From Sphagnum compactum (taxonomy: Eukaryota; Bryophyta; Sphagnopsida; Sphagnales), in assembly GCA_965153455.1 (NCBI GenBank), contig OZ234497.1:9610001-9674000 (forward strand): a stretch of 64,000 bases of DNA. Reading direction: 5' to 3'. Both the position numbers and the translations under genes were made by a program. The notes below the pieces were generated by a model that did not search any database, was not told the origin of the DNA, and saw nothing but the letters and a program-made list of their open reading frames with translations. Shown piece after piece: positions 24,611 to 36,800 of the stretch (its first letter is position 1; each line of letters begins with the position of its first letter).

Positions 24611-27600
24611 ATGGCGGAATTCAAGGCGGCTGCTGACGCCTCCTTCAGTATTGATGACTTGGAGCAACTGTCAGCTGATGGCGAGGAAACGCCCGACCTA
24701 CTGATAATCGAGTCCGGCAATGAGAAGTTCCGTGACTCCTCAGATGCTGAGATTGATGATAAGATCAGGACGTATGAGAGACACTTGCAAGATACCACGC
24801 TGTTGCTCAAAAACAAAGGGAAGCTTCAGCAACATTTGGAAGATCTCCGAACAGAGCAGAAATTCAGGATGAACCGACAAAGCAGACTGGTTCGACTTTT
24901 TTCCCAATGCTGCATTGTGCCCTTAAGAAACGTAGTTTTCTTTGGTTTTGTTTTGGGCTGCTTCTTTGACTCCTCAATTGTCTTGTATTAGGGTTTGCTT
25001 GCAATTGTGGCACAGAAAAGGAATCCAGAGGCTAGGGTGTGGCAATTTGTATCGTCCAAAAGGATCTGTCCACCTGAGAAAAGAGTTTGGCTTGCAATCT
25101 AGGTATACATCGAGATTGTTAAGACATTATCTCACCCTCCTACAAGCAGACTAGATTGGCAGACACCAGTTTAAATCTTGTTGGAATAAGGCAACAGTTG
25201 TTGTGTGATTATGAATGGCAAGGCATCGATCATGGTATCAGTGGAACAAAAGGGACACATTGGGAAATGAAGATAGATGCTCAACATTGATTAAAGTAGA
25301 GAGGAGAACTAAGGTCAGGGGGCAACCTTTCCTTAGTGCCCAGCATTTTTCCTTCTCTTGAGAAAGTTCTTTCTAGGTGCAGCAGAGGACAAAAAGAAAA
25401 TGCCATGAGAGAAGTCAGTGGGTATAAGTGTTCAAAAAATGTTTGCTTGTCTACTGAGAGGCTGATGTCTTGAACTCCACATTGAGAAAGAACAAAGGAG
25501 AATCCACTGGTGATGGTATTTTGAATCTTCATAATCCGCAAAGGAGAATCCACTGGTGAATTCTCATCATCTCTGGAATGAGATATCTAATGTGAAATCC
25601 AATATTTCAGATTCTGCCAGATTTGTAGTTGTCAATAGTCAGTTTTAGAGGTTCTTAAGGATTTGTAGTTCCAAAGAGTTCTTAGTAGCTCAGATGGTGA
25701 GCTTGATTGGTATGATGTAGAGAAGAGGTTACTCTTCTGAGGTTCCTTAAAATCAAATCAGAGCTTTTTTTTGACAAGGAAAGATTATTGTTTGCTGTTT
25801 CCACCTTTGGCGTGCTCAAAGTGATTATTCCAAAGGCTCCTTAATCCTAAGTGGTGAACTTTGCGAAGTTCACTTTGTCCTCTAAAGATCTTTCTCCCAA
25901 AGTCCTCCATCTTGTGTCTCTCTTTTCTTCCTCCTTTCTTGTTTGGATGTTTCCTTTCTTTCCTTCTTTCCTTCCTTCTCTTTCTTTTAGAGCTTGTCTT
26001 TCTTCTTGGGTATTTTGGTCCTGTCCTTCTCTTTTAGGTTGTTCTGAGGTAGCCAGCGTCATGGCTGAGTTTTCCCATTGCTGCTGGTCTTGTGACAGAA
26101 ACTCAGTACGTTGGTTAATGCTTGATATTGACATCCACCCATTGCCAGGAGCTGGTGAAGTCAGTGGGGATGTTATGGTAGGTGATCAATACCATACATA
26201 TTGCTGTTGAAGGTCCATGATAATGTATATGACCATTGCTACTGTTCAAACCTTTTATATCTTGTTTAATCTTTTCTTAAGGGTTGCGCTTCCTCCTTTT
26301 CATCCTCACTGATTGGTTGCTGTTTTTTTGTCAGATATGAAATATCTGTAACCTTATTGTTGGGCATTCTCTCAGTTCATTTCAGGTTGGCTTAAATCAT
26401 AAGTATGGAGGAAGTTTCAGTACTTTTGAAGATCTTTGCATTCTCTATAGAATGATATGTACAAACACACAAATGGTATCATTTGTTTGTCAAATTTGAG
26501 GAAGACCAGATAACAGGAACTGTGCTATATCAAGGGCTCTAATCAGTCACTGAGGTAGTGTGAATCACATCTGCTCAAATCAAAAGGAGTGACTTTAAGA
26601 TCCCATATACTGAATGGAAGAGCCAAAGCCTTCATCCTGGTTTGAGTCCATACAGCACTGAGAGTGAAGCTAATCTGATAGTCTGTACTAGCTTTGAATG
26701 CCCACATTAAGGCAGCAATATTGGTGAGGATGATATTGTTGTTACTGTCTGCTGTTGGCAGGTTTATATGTTGGATTTGGTCATGAGACTCAAAATTCAA
26801 TCCCTCTGAATGTGATGATTGCTGTGATCTAACAAGCTCATCTTTCAAACCCCTCATGTGTTTGTTGTTTCTTACTGCAGGTAGCTTCTTCCAATCAGCA
26901 GATTGCTCAACAAGACACTGGTAAGCCTTATTACCTGTCCAATTCTGCTTGCTCAGAGATGAGCACCTTTCAACTGTCAAAGTTCCAAGTTGGTAATAAG
27001 TTGTGAAAAAGATGTCTCAGAATTTTGCAACTTGAATTTTGAAATAAGATAGTATCTCATATACATCTTTTTGCATGGTTCCTGTGGATAAGATTCCTGC
27101 AGGTTGTTGTGAGTGAATAAACTTTGTTGGAGTTGCTAGTCATGAAGATTAAATGGTTGTGGTGGTTTCAATAACTGCTTAGTAGCTTCTTGTGGGAAAG
27201 TTTGAGAAGTGTAAAGCTGTTTCTTGATTAGGATGTTTGCTTTGTTGTGGAAGATAATACTCCCAGGAATTCACAACAGAGGAATGGGACAAGGTCAATG
27301 TCACTGAATGGCTTGCCAAGAGGTTTTATCACTTCCTCAACTGTCAAGGTATCCAGATCACATGATTCTGTCAAATGTCTGAAGCTGAAGTGTAGTCAAA
27401 CGTTTTTAGTACAGATTGTCATGTTTTGGTGGATTTTCTATCATATGACGCCAAGTTTTATCCTTTGTTGAGACAATTTATTGGTTTCTGAATCTATTTC
27501 TGTTTCTCAAGGATGACATTGAACAGAGAGAGAATGTGGACTGCTGTCATCTTATTGGTTCTGCATTCTCACACATTTATGATGGCCCAGACAGACAAGC

Positions 27601-30600
27601 ATGGGAAGTCTACTCCAGTGCACAACAAATCCATTCCTGCATTCAATATGGAGTTGGAACTCATGCATTCAACAAAGGGGAAGCAATTAGTGCCAACTGA
27701 CAATAGTGAGCAGCTTGCCTCATTTCACGTGGGAGTTCCATTGGTGGAAAGGGGTCTCAACAGGGGTCATGCAGTGTCAGGGGTGCAAGCAGGGCCCTCC
27801 TCAAGGGACAGTCCCAACTCTGAACAACCTGAGCAATGGGGCAGATGCAATACCTGTAATAGCAGAGTCCATGATCTTTCAGAATGGGATGACATTCCAG
27901 CATGTTCTGTGTGCAGGTGAGTCTCTCAAGAATCTGTTGCTACACATGGTGAGAGTTACCTGTGGGACATTGCTAGATGGAACTGTGAGGTCGATATGGC
28001 TTTGTCCTTACAACCTTTGTGCATGAAGTTTAGGTCATTGTGTTCTGCCAATTCTTTGCGAGTTTTTTCCTGCTGGAAGCTTCATGTAGTTTAAGGCAAA
28101 CCATTGCATGAAATTACTTGCATTCACTGTCTTATGTGAGATAGACATCAACTTACTGTAGGAAGTTCTTGGCCATGCTTTGATGAATGTGATGTGTTTC
28201 AGGAAGAAGATCAATGATCCAGATCCTTTGCTCTTGCGACCTATGGATGTTGAGTTGCAGGTTTGTTCCACTCACCATTGCAGTCATATAGTTGGTTCCT
28301 GGAGTAAATTCCTGTGTGAGGCCCATGGTGCAGATTATGGGTCATGCAAATCCAATATTTTCTACACCCACTGTTGGGAGTATATGAAGCCTGGGGGAAT
28401 CATGGCAGCTCATCACTGCTATTCACGACGAGGGTTTGATACTTTGTGATTGACACTCATAACATTACAACTGCATTCATTCTTGTTGTGCTAGTTTTTG
28501 TTTTGCTGGAACTGACAGAACATTACCTTGAAGTGTTTTTGTGGGGTTCTCTCTGCAATCTCATAGGAGTATGCAATGTTTTCTTCCTTATCAGTGGACT
28601 CCAAATCCATGTCACCTTGTTTGCCTCTGTTGTAGACGCAAGCCAGCAAACTTCCCAGGAGAGGGAAAAGGACACGTCAGGCAGATGCAGCAGGGAGAAC
28701 CCTGGTTAGAGCCCTTTGTGCAACTTTTGTGCTCATTATGAATGTTTTTCATGCACTTCCTGGAAAGACTCTTGGTTTTTCCTTAAGTTCCTCTGATTCT
28801 TTCCTGATTTGGCATGGCATGTTTACTTTGTCCATATCCTGATTGCCTGCCCAGTGGTTTCAATTGTGGTGGATCCCCTTGACTTGACAATTGCAAAGCA
28901 TTCTGGTATAATCTAAGCTTCTCTGGTGCTTTGCATCACATTGAATTAGTGCATACCACTGAGATTCCTTGGGCTTCATAGATTCACTCTGAGTTTCATC
29001 AGGATACAGCAATGGAGCTCAATTCCTCTGATGAGGAGGATAAAAGAGGGCCAAGTTCAGCTTCAGCTTCAGCTTGCAAACCAATGGGTCATGATCAGCC
29101 TCATCGACTAGGATTGAGAAGCACATTTGCTCGAAGGTGGGCAATTAATTCCATCATTCTGGTGTGTGTACTTGAGCTTTACAGGGGCTCTTTGCTACCC
29201 AGGAAGGAAAGGGGACCAGATAGCTTCCAAGCTTACAAGAGCCATCTCTATCTATACTTTCAGTCTGTTCAGAGCATGTATGCAAGTGAGCATATTATAA
29301 CATTGTCCAGTGGTGATCTTAGAGTCAGCGATCATCCTGTAGTGGTGCAAATGCTTAATTTCACTCATGTGCTAGAAATCTGTGTATGCCCCTGGCAGCT
29401 TCTATGGTAAAGTACTCCATGACTATCTACAAGTATGCACCATTACAATGTTGCCTAATCAGTTACTGAGAAGAAAAAATAAGTGGTAATTGTGGTTGAC
29501 TGGGAGAAAGGATTAAACAGAAGACCACAGAAGATGACTCACGTTTAGTACTTGGGATATGCAATTACAGTTGTACAGAACTCTACATGCTTGTAAACTG
29601 GACTCCAATCTTGATAGATTTTATGTCTGTTTGTGTCAGGATGGAGGGTTATAAAGTTGCTTATCCATCAAGGTATGCCTACCTAATGCCAATGACCCCT
29701 GAGCTTTTGAGTTGCATCAAGCTAGATGAATCTGTGCCTGGGAAGGCTGATTATAGAAAAGGGGATGCTTCATATACTGGTTTGTTGATCAACAAGAATG
29801 TCTTACCATTTGCTAATGGTTGTAGTTGAACATTCAGCATGTGTTTGTTGCTGGTTGTCAGGGATGATCCAGATGCAGTTGAAATTCTCCACTCAGACTT
29901 GCAGCGGTTGGCTCCACTGGAATTTCTGAATGATACATTGATTGACTTCTATATCAAGTATGATAGCTTATCTCCTACAAGTCTATTGCAAAAATCTTCT
30001 CTGCAAGGCCAAATCAACAAGTTTTCTTCTGCAGATGAAGGGATTGACTGTATCAAACTTGGAATATACTCAGCTTTACTTGGTGGTTGCTGATCTGTTA
30101 CTGTTGCTTGAGCAAATACTTCAAATTTTGTCCATCAATATCTTGTCTAATCACCTGTTGTACATAGGTATATTCAACGACCAGAAGCTTTGAGGTCAGA
30201 TGGAAAGAAACGGTTTCATTTCTTCAACAGCTTCTTCTATAAGAAATTGAGTGATGTAGCATCTGGACAGGTCTGTTTGAAATTTTTCAATCTGGTTGAG
30301 ATAAGTAGTTTGTTTTCACTGCTCAGTCTATGGAGGTCCTGTTTCCCGAGCTGAAAGGCATCTGTTGAAGATGAGAGGGGACGGATGGCTGTCTGTTTAT
30401 TTTGCCACATTTCTTCATCAATATGTAGAGATTTTTTGGCATAATGTTTGCACCTATTTTGTTGGTACTTATGTTGAATCAGATGACAATGGCTCTTGAT
30501 TTGTATCATTTGTACTCAGTTACTGCAGTTTATTTCCTTGTGCTTGTGGCTTGAGCAGAGAAAGAAGGTTAATACTGATTTTTCAAAACTACGAAAGTGG

Positions 30601-32366
30601 ACTAAAGGGACAAACATATTTGAAAAGGATTATCTTTTCGTACCGATTCATGACAAGTGCGCAGCTGGTCTCCTTTTATTCATTGGTCTCATTATGTTAG
30701 TGAAACAAGTTTTTGAGCACATTTGTAACTTTTGCTTCAAACTGCATTGAAAGTTGGATGAGAATATGACATACTTCAGATGGTATCGGGTGTATGCATT
30801 GTTACCTTGAATCTGATCAGTCTTCGCTTCCTGTCCCTGAGTTGACTATTGTGAACTCTGGTGATTTGAGGGTCACTATAGTAACCCAGAAACCTGGCAT
30901 TGCAGTTTGCACTGGAGCCTTGCAGTCATCTGCTTTCCTGGGGCTGATGATGGTGGGAGTGGCTCTGAACGCTGCATCATCCATCTTGATTCCATGACTC
31001 ATGGCCACAATAGCCAAGCAGTATTCCGATTACTTCGCAGGTCAGTTGAGATATTTCTTCTCTGTATTCACATGGTCCCAACCTGCCTGACATTCAAAAT
31101 GAATGGTATAATATGTGTTGGTCTGGGTAAGTATGATCACAACAACATATTGCCAGAGGTGTGGATCCTATTTGTTGACTGGAGTGTAAAATCTTGATTT
31201 GATCCAATAAGGAGTTTGATATGGATTCTAAATATCAGGACATATTCCTGGAAACATGTGATTCTAATGTTTACTAAGTGAGCATCTATACATCAGATTC
31301 AGGGTTATTATGTCCTGGCAAGGCACTTCTTGTTGAGATTGAAATGTGCCAGGCTGTGATAATTTCCTTTGGCAGTTACCTTGAAGCTGAATGGAAGCAC
31401 AGTGTTGAGTCTGGTGCATTTGGCGATGATGAGAGCATCCACACATTGCAGACACTTACAGCTGAGAAAATTGCAGCAAAAAAGGTTCAGGTATGTTGGT
31501 TCCAATGGCTAAAATGACAGATGTTGAGTGAAAGAATCTTTACAACCGCCTTTAATTTTATGCCCCAAGAATGTAGCTTAGCAATTTCCATAAACTCAGC
31601 TCTGTATTGGTGACAAGCCTTTCAAAGCATTGTGTCTGCCGTTTTCAGTCTCTTCCTTTGCCTTCGCTCATTACCAGTGCTTTTAGCTGCGCCATGCCAC
31701 TTGCTTCATTGTGCAAGCTGTTCCATGTCTGTCCAATATAACACAATTCCAAGTATAATCTGTTCTTTCTATTTAATTTCAGTGAGAGCTCTATGTATGT
31801 TTTGTAATGTCATTTGTTTACTGCACTGTTTGGGTCTGTCAACCAAGCGTGATGAGCATCATCAATGTGTACTTGTTTGCAGGTCCCTCTGCAAGAAAAT
31901 GAGTCAGATTGTGGCCTGTTTCTTTTGCGATACATTGAAAAGTTTGTCGAAAAGGCTCCCCGCAAATTAAGGCTAAGTGACTTGGATAGTCCAGGTTTGG
32001 TGAGTTGCTTTAGAACTGCTGCTGTCAAGTAATTATTTGCTTATGAGGTTCTGTAATGCATGCTGAATGTAGTTTTATTTTTCATGGACCTTTGCTGCAG
32101 TTCCAGTTCATTTGGAGATCTGTTCAAGATCTAGTTTCTTGGGGATAATTTGTATTGCTACATCATAAGCATAATTTGATATGCTGCTTGGCATGTGATG
32201 TCTTTCTTGGCAGTTTGGTCGTGAATGGTTTCCTCCTGCAGAAGCCTCCAATCTGAGATTTGTTATTAATCAGCTACTTCAAGAACTTTTTGAGCAAGAG
32301 GAGAAAGAGGCAACTGCATCAGCTATTGACAGTTCTGCAACACTCCTACCTGTCAATCTGGAATGA
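24611..32366 (+). CDS. OTS1: SUMO-specific cysteine protease, OTS1/OTS2 (ULP1c/d) type
   Basis: This is a C48 (Ulp1-family) cysteine protease; plant OTS enzymes cleave SUMO from nuclear target proteins. Hand-spliced exons: 24611-24889, 26881-26920, 27254-27348, 27591-27916, 28203-28260, 28636-28704, 29003-29136, 29640-29672, 29862-29957, 30168-30270, 30559-30656, 30906-31040, 31376-31490, 31883-31999, 32214-32366. All are GT-AG and phase-consistent, giving 616 aa, close to Arabidopsis OTS proteins (about 570-585). The peptidase region is about residues 345-600: DDPDAVEILHSDL, FHFFNSFFYKKLSD, His446 in LHWSL, Asp472 in HLDSM, Gln531 and Cys537 in VPLQENESDCG. N-terminal LLIIES (30-35) resembles a SUMO-interacting motif. 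Exons 8-15 are secure; exons 2-6 are less so. An alternative exon 6 acceptor (28595), an alternative exon 4 acceptor (27511) and a possible extra exon at 25014-25101 are noted. The ATG has A at -3 and G at +4. OTS1 versus OTS2 cannot be distinguished. Confidence 0.9.
26061..26205 (+). repeat. Intronic interspersed repeat, copy A
   Basis: This copy lies in intron 1 of the protease gene. It contains the 5' module (ATGGCTGAGTTTTCCCATTG ... CAGAAACTCAG) and a diverged core (CACCCATTGCCAGGAGCTGG ... GTCAGTGGGGA). The same family occurs in five other introns of the two genes in this window. Confidence 0.7.
28371..28505 (+). repeat. Intronic interspersed repeat, copy B
   Basis: This copy lies between exons 5 and 6 of the protease gene. 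It has the core (TCTACACCCACTGTTGGGAG, then ATCATGGCAGCTCATCACTG) and the distal part (TTGACACTCATAACATTACA, then ACTGCATTCATTCTTG). The 5' module is missing. Confidence 0.75.
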
Positions 32367-33769
32367 GCATGTATTGAAACTTTGCCCAAGTGCTCCTATT
32401 TTATTTAGAACAAAATATAGAAATTTCATTGAAGTAGAGTTGGAATGAAGTTCATAAGCAGTGGTGCTATTGAACTTGCTGGTCTTCTGGTCTACCTGCT
32501 GTCATATGTAGATGACAGTACAAAGCCATGTCCTGTCATAAAAGACAGGGTTTTGTTCCACCACATGACAATGGTCAAAAGTGAATGGACCTTACAGATC
32601 TGTAATTGCCCACAACGCACAACCTCCCCTGAACTGTTTCAAGCTGCTCTATAACAATGAACAACATTTCACTCAATTGTGGATTTTGCAGGGGTCTAAT
32701 GGATCGAACCCTCTGAAGTCATCTTCTGATGATTTTCAGTCCCTGTGGGCTTGCATGATAAACTGTGAAAGTGGTTCTTCAAACCTGACCCATATTGTTG
32801 AAGACTGGAACTTCATAACTGTGATGACAGTTTGTGCAACATAAATAGAAGGTGTTAATAGAGCATGAAATTTTTCTATCTCTGTCAATGAGAGATATGA
32901 TCTCTGGAAGTTGATTCTTGGTAAGAATTGTTGTAGGTTAAATGTCAGGGTTTTGTGTCTTGTACATTTCTTCTATCCCTGGAAATGGTGAAGAGTTGTC
33001 TGGGTGTGACCTTATATTCAGTCTAGGACCCAAGCATGAATTGTAGCCCTTATGACTTGTAAGTGGGATACGACCAGGGTACATGAGGAGGCTGTAACCA
33101 CCTCCCCCTATCTAGGACCCATCTCTGTCTTTGGCTTAGATGGTTTGTAACCGAAAAGGAAGGTAGGAAACTGATCTACCAGCAACAATGATAAATTCCA
33201 AAACAACAGAAATGACAACAGTTTCTGTTTTGCTTCCACATTAGCAAGCTTCAGCAGTACAGAGATCCTATCATACTAATCCTGATTCTAAACAGATTAG
33301 CAGTTCCCAGAATGAACACCAGCAAACCTAAAGCCTGAAAATCCTTGATACTTCCACTCGACACTTAGAAAATCAGGATCTGCAATTGGAATCAGAACTC
33401 TTAGTGTTCTGGTTTTCATTTAGAACTTCTAAACCCCAGCCTCGAATGCAATGCAGCTGGTAATCTCTCATTTTCTCTTACTGGTCATGCTTATTGTGAG
33501 GAATGCAGGAGGATGGACAGACAAGTTACAATCTGGGTTCCTTAATCCTCCTGCATTAGAATAAGGAATGTCTGAGCTTTAGAATTAGGCATGTCACCTC
33601 GAGTTTGAAAGTTCAGATATTCCTGTTTCTCTCATCACTTCCCTGCAGATCCTTTCCCTTTATTCATGTTGATTACAAGCCTCAGGACTTGTCTACAGGT
33701 TTTGGATGCAGCAGAAGAAGAAATCAGAAACTCAAAATGAAGGTTCAACCATCAAGAACATTTCTATAG
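32367..33769. other. 3' flank of the protease gene
   Basis: The first few hundred bases are presumably the 3' UTR; no clean AATAAA is seen, only AT-rich variants near 32398-32425. Further on, GGAGGCTGTAACCACCTCCC (about 33086-33105) contains the short inverted pair GGAGG/CCTCC. No coding exon is supported on the plus strand. Confidence 0.4.
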
Positions 33770-33893
33770 CTACAAAGAGACATCCACACTACAGTTCATT
33801 GCTAGAGTACTAAGCTTCCTCAAGCTGTTATTCAAATCTCCAAGGTACTCCCCACCACTAGCGACTTCTCCATTTATCTCCTTCAGCAAGTTC
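33770..33893 (-). other. Possible terminal exon of a minus-strand gene
   Basis: On the minus strand an AG acceptor at 33895-33894 is followed by a frame of 40 hydrophilic codons to a TAG at 33772-33770, including LLKEINGEVASGGEYLGDL and LRKLSTLAMNCSVDV. Composition is protein-like, but the acceptor has a weak pyrimidine tract, no upstream partner exon is clear (frames at 34029-34328 are cysteine- and hydrophobic-rich), and I recognise no family. It may be a gene remnant or chance. Confidence 0.25.
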
Positions 33894-36800
33894 CTAAACC
33901 ACACGCATGAAACCCGAATGAATTACCACAAACAAGAAAACAACAAGTAGTAGAGGGTTACAGATGATCCCTGCATCTCCATCATAAAGGTTAAGCTTGA
34001 AAATAGAAAGAAAGCCAACTTCTCCGGGTCATGAAAGGGCCATCCATCCAAAACCACACAATCCAAAAACACACAATAGCAAATTCCACAATAGTGTTGA
34101 ATCACAAAACAAAACACCAGGAAGCTCATTGTCACTGCCATTCTTCAATGTGCCTGCAAAAATGAACATGATACACAAGCAAATAGCTAAACTACGCACA
34201 ATGCCAAAGCAACAGAGCACTGCTCTCTTCATTTTGCAGATTGAGAGATTCAATCTTAGCTGCACACTATTTAAAGACCATAGTAGGCCCAATGCCTGTC
34301 CTTCAGCACTATAAATAAATGTAAACATGTAAAGAAGCTATTGTGTAAATGAATCCAAGTTTTTTTTTTTTTTTCTAAAAATTTTAAGTGCAAGCAATTT
34401 TCTTGGAATAGCCTCACAATGCGCACAACTTAAACTAGATATTTAGATGCTAGGTTCAGGATGATAAAATTACCCAATCATAGGATGGATACAATCTAGA
34501 TGAAAAGAGTTGCAAAAGCTTCCCACCTAATTCTAATTTTTTGTTTTGCTTCCAAGATGTTTCATTTTCAAATTTGAGGATTTGACAACTTTTAGATAGT
34601 GTAACGGGTTTTTTTTGGTCACATTTTGGGTTCAAAGTTTTGATTGAAAGGTGTTTTGTTGTTGTGGTTGGTGGGTCTCCCTAAATAAACAAGTGTCAAC
34701 AAAAACAAATTGCCTTGTGGTTGGCAAATGAAAAAGCTTTTTTCAAATTGTTCCCAAAAAATAATAAATACATCAAAACTTAAGCAACCAGATGCCATTG
34801 GCATCTAGCAACCAGTAGGGGCCTTGTACAATAAATGATGAAACATTTGGTGATAATATACAATGTTAAACCATTTGTGGGTCATAAGGTGAAAATGTAA
34901 CATGTATACTCACACATCGTCACATATGTTACATTTTAGACAAATGAAAATGTCAATGGATTTTTGTTACACATTGGAAGTGTGTTTGGTAATTTAAATG
35001 CACTATAAATCAATTTGTGGAAATCTGGTCAATATGATTCTATTACACCATATTTGCATTCATTTGCAAAAACATTTGTCCGTATGTGGTTTAGTTGATA
35101 TTAGTATTTTGTGACACTTTCATTTAATTGGGATTTTAATTTGAGTTTATCCATGAAATCTAATAGTTCTCATTTATTTTTTGCATGATTATTCTATTAC
35201 ATAATGTCAACACTAAAATCTCCCAAAATGATGATTAGACAATGTTCAAGAGAATGTTAAAATACAATTCAAAAATTGTTTTGAATTATAAAAATCAAAC
35301 ACACATATGATATGTATTAATATTAAAAGTTGCTGCTATGTATTTTGAACCATCACTAATTGAAAAATCCCAAGTGCATGTGTATGTCATACAACATCAT
35401 TAACCCATGGCTATCATGATTGAAATATATTAATATTTTAATGAATTTGTAAATTTGTGCACTTATGTTGATACATGGTGTATTCTTGCTTTTACAAGAT
35501 ATAAAATGTGAAATATTTTAAGGTTACAGTCATGGTTGATGGCTTTGTAATGTTGACATAATGAAGTTGTATTCAAAACATGAAAATGATAAAAGTTTAT
35601 AAATTGAATAATGAATGGTATTTAAGTCACTTTTTTTTGTTTTGTTTTAAATTTACTTTTGAATCTACATAAAAAATTTCATGTCGAAGATGAACTTATA
35701 AAAATATTTTTCCTTTTGTTCAAATTCATGACAAAGTTGTATATATTTGTGTGTGTTTCTTAATTTTGGTAGGATCAAAAGCTAATTCATTTAATAACAA
35801 TTTTTTGGAACAATTAATGGTTCTTACTATTACACATTGAATTGAGAACTAAATTCATGTTATGATAAATGATTGGGTTTTACCAATTTTTACATTTTTG
35901 ATGATCGGTTCAATTGGTGTCCATTTTGATTTAATGTTATTGTATTAATAATTATAATTGCTAATGTTCAAATTTTAAAATTTTGAAACATTATCCATAT
36001 TATGGTTTTGTCACCATATATCATTGATGCTTTAAGTATGCCAAATTAGCTCTATTCACAAAACCATAAAATGTTGTATACTTTCAAGCACATAATTCAA
36101 CTAACTTATCTTTCTTATATGAATTGTAGAATATGAAGTTGCAATCTTTCTTAGATCATTTGAAAGTTTGTAAAATGGTCAACATGATGGGTGATTGATG
36201 TCCATTGGTTTGAAAATAAATGTGGGAACTAATGTGTTAGTGAACACATTTTGATTGTGTTTTTCATAGGTTTATTTGTATAAAATAAATATGGAATCGT
36301 AAAATCATAGGATGGTTGTCGATAACAAATTGAATGTATAAATCAAATATATATATATTGCAATATGAAATTTGTTCGAAGTTTGTTTGTAAAACATATT
36401 ATATTGTTGCATAAATTTATTTAGTTGATAACATTGAACATAAATCTACCAAAAATTTGGTGTTAATGCATTAATATTTTCCTTAATATTCATAAAGATC
36501 CAACTATCTTTCATAAAAGGTGCTTGATAAAAATCACATGTTATGATAACATCAAGACAAGCAAAATAAATATTTTAAAATATGTTTTATGAAGCTTAAC
36601 CTATTATTTATAAGATACATTCTAGCACCAATAAGTGATATTTCATCCATTATAACAAGTTGCAATTGTTTATATTGACATGTAAGTCAATTTAATGAGT
36701 GTGATGATACATTTGAAAAATTAAATAAGGATTTCTAGATAGGTATGTTCAACATAATTTATTGTTAAACCATCAATATCGAAAGAATTTCACATGTGGA

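Noticed and set aside
25014-25101. Possible extra exon of the protease gene (good acceptor after GGCACAG, donor before GTATAC)
   Set aside because: It cannot be joined to exon 1 and exon 2 with consistent phase without a stop codon; left as an alternative only.
26543-26980. 145-codon minus-strand frame
   Set aside because: It lies antisense to intron 1 and exon 2 of the protease gene and has no family resemblance.
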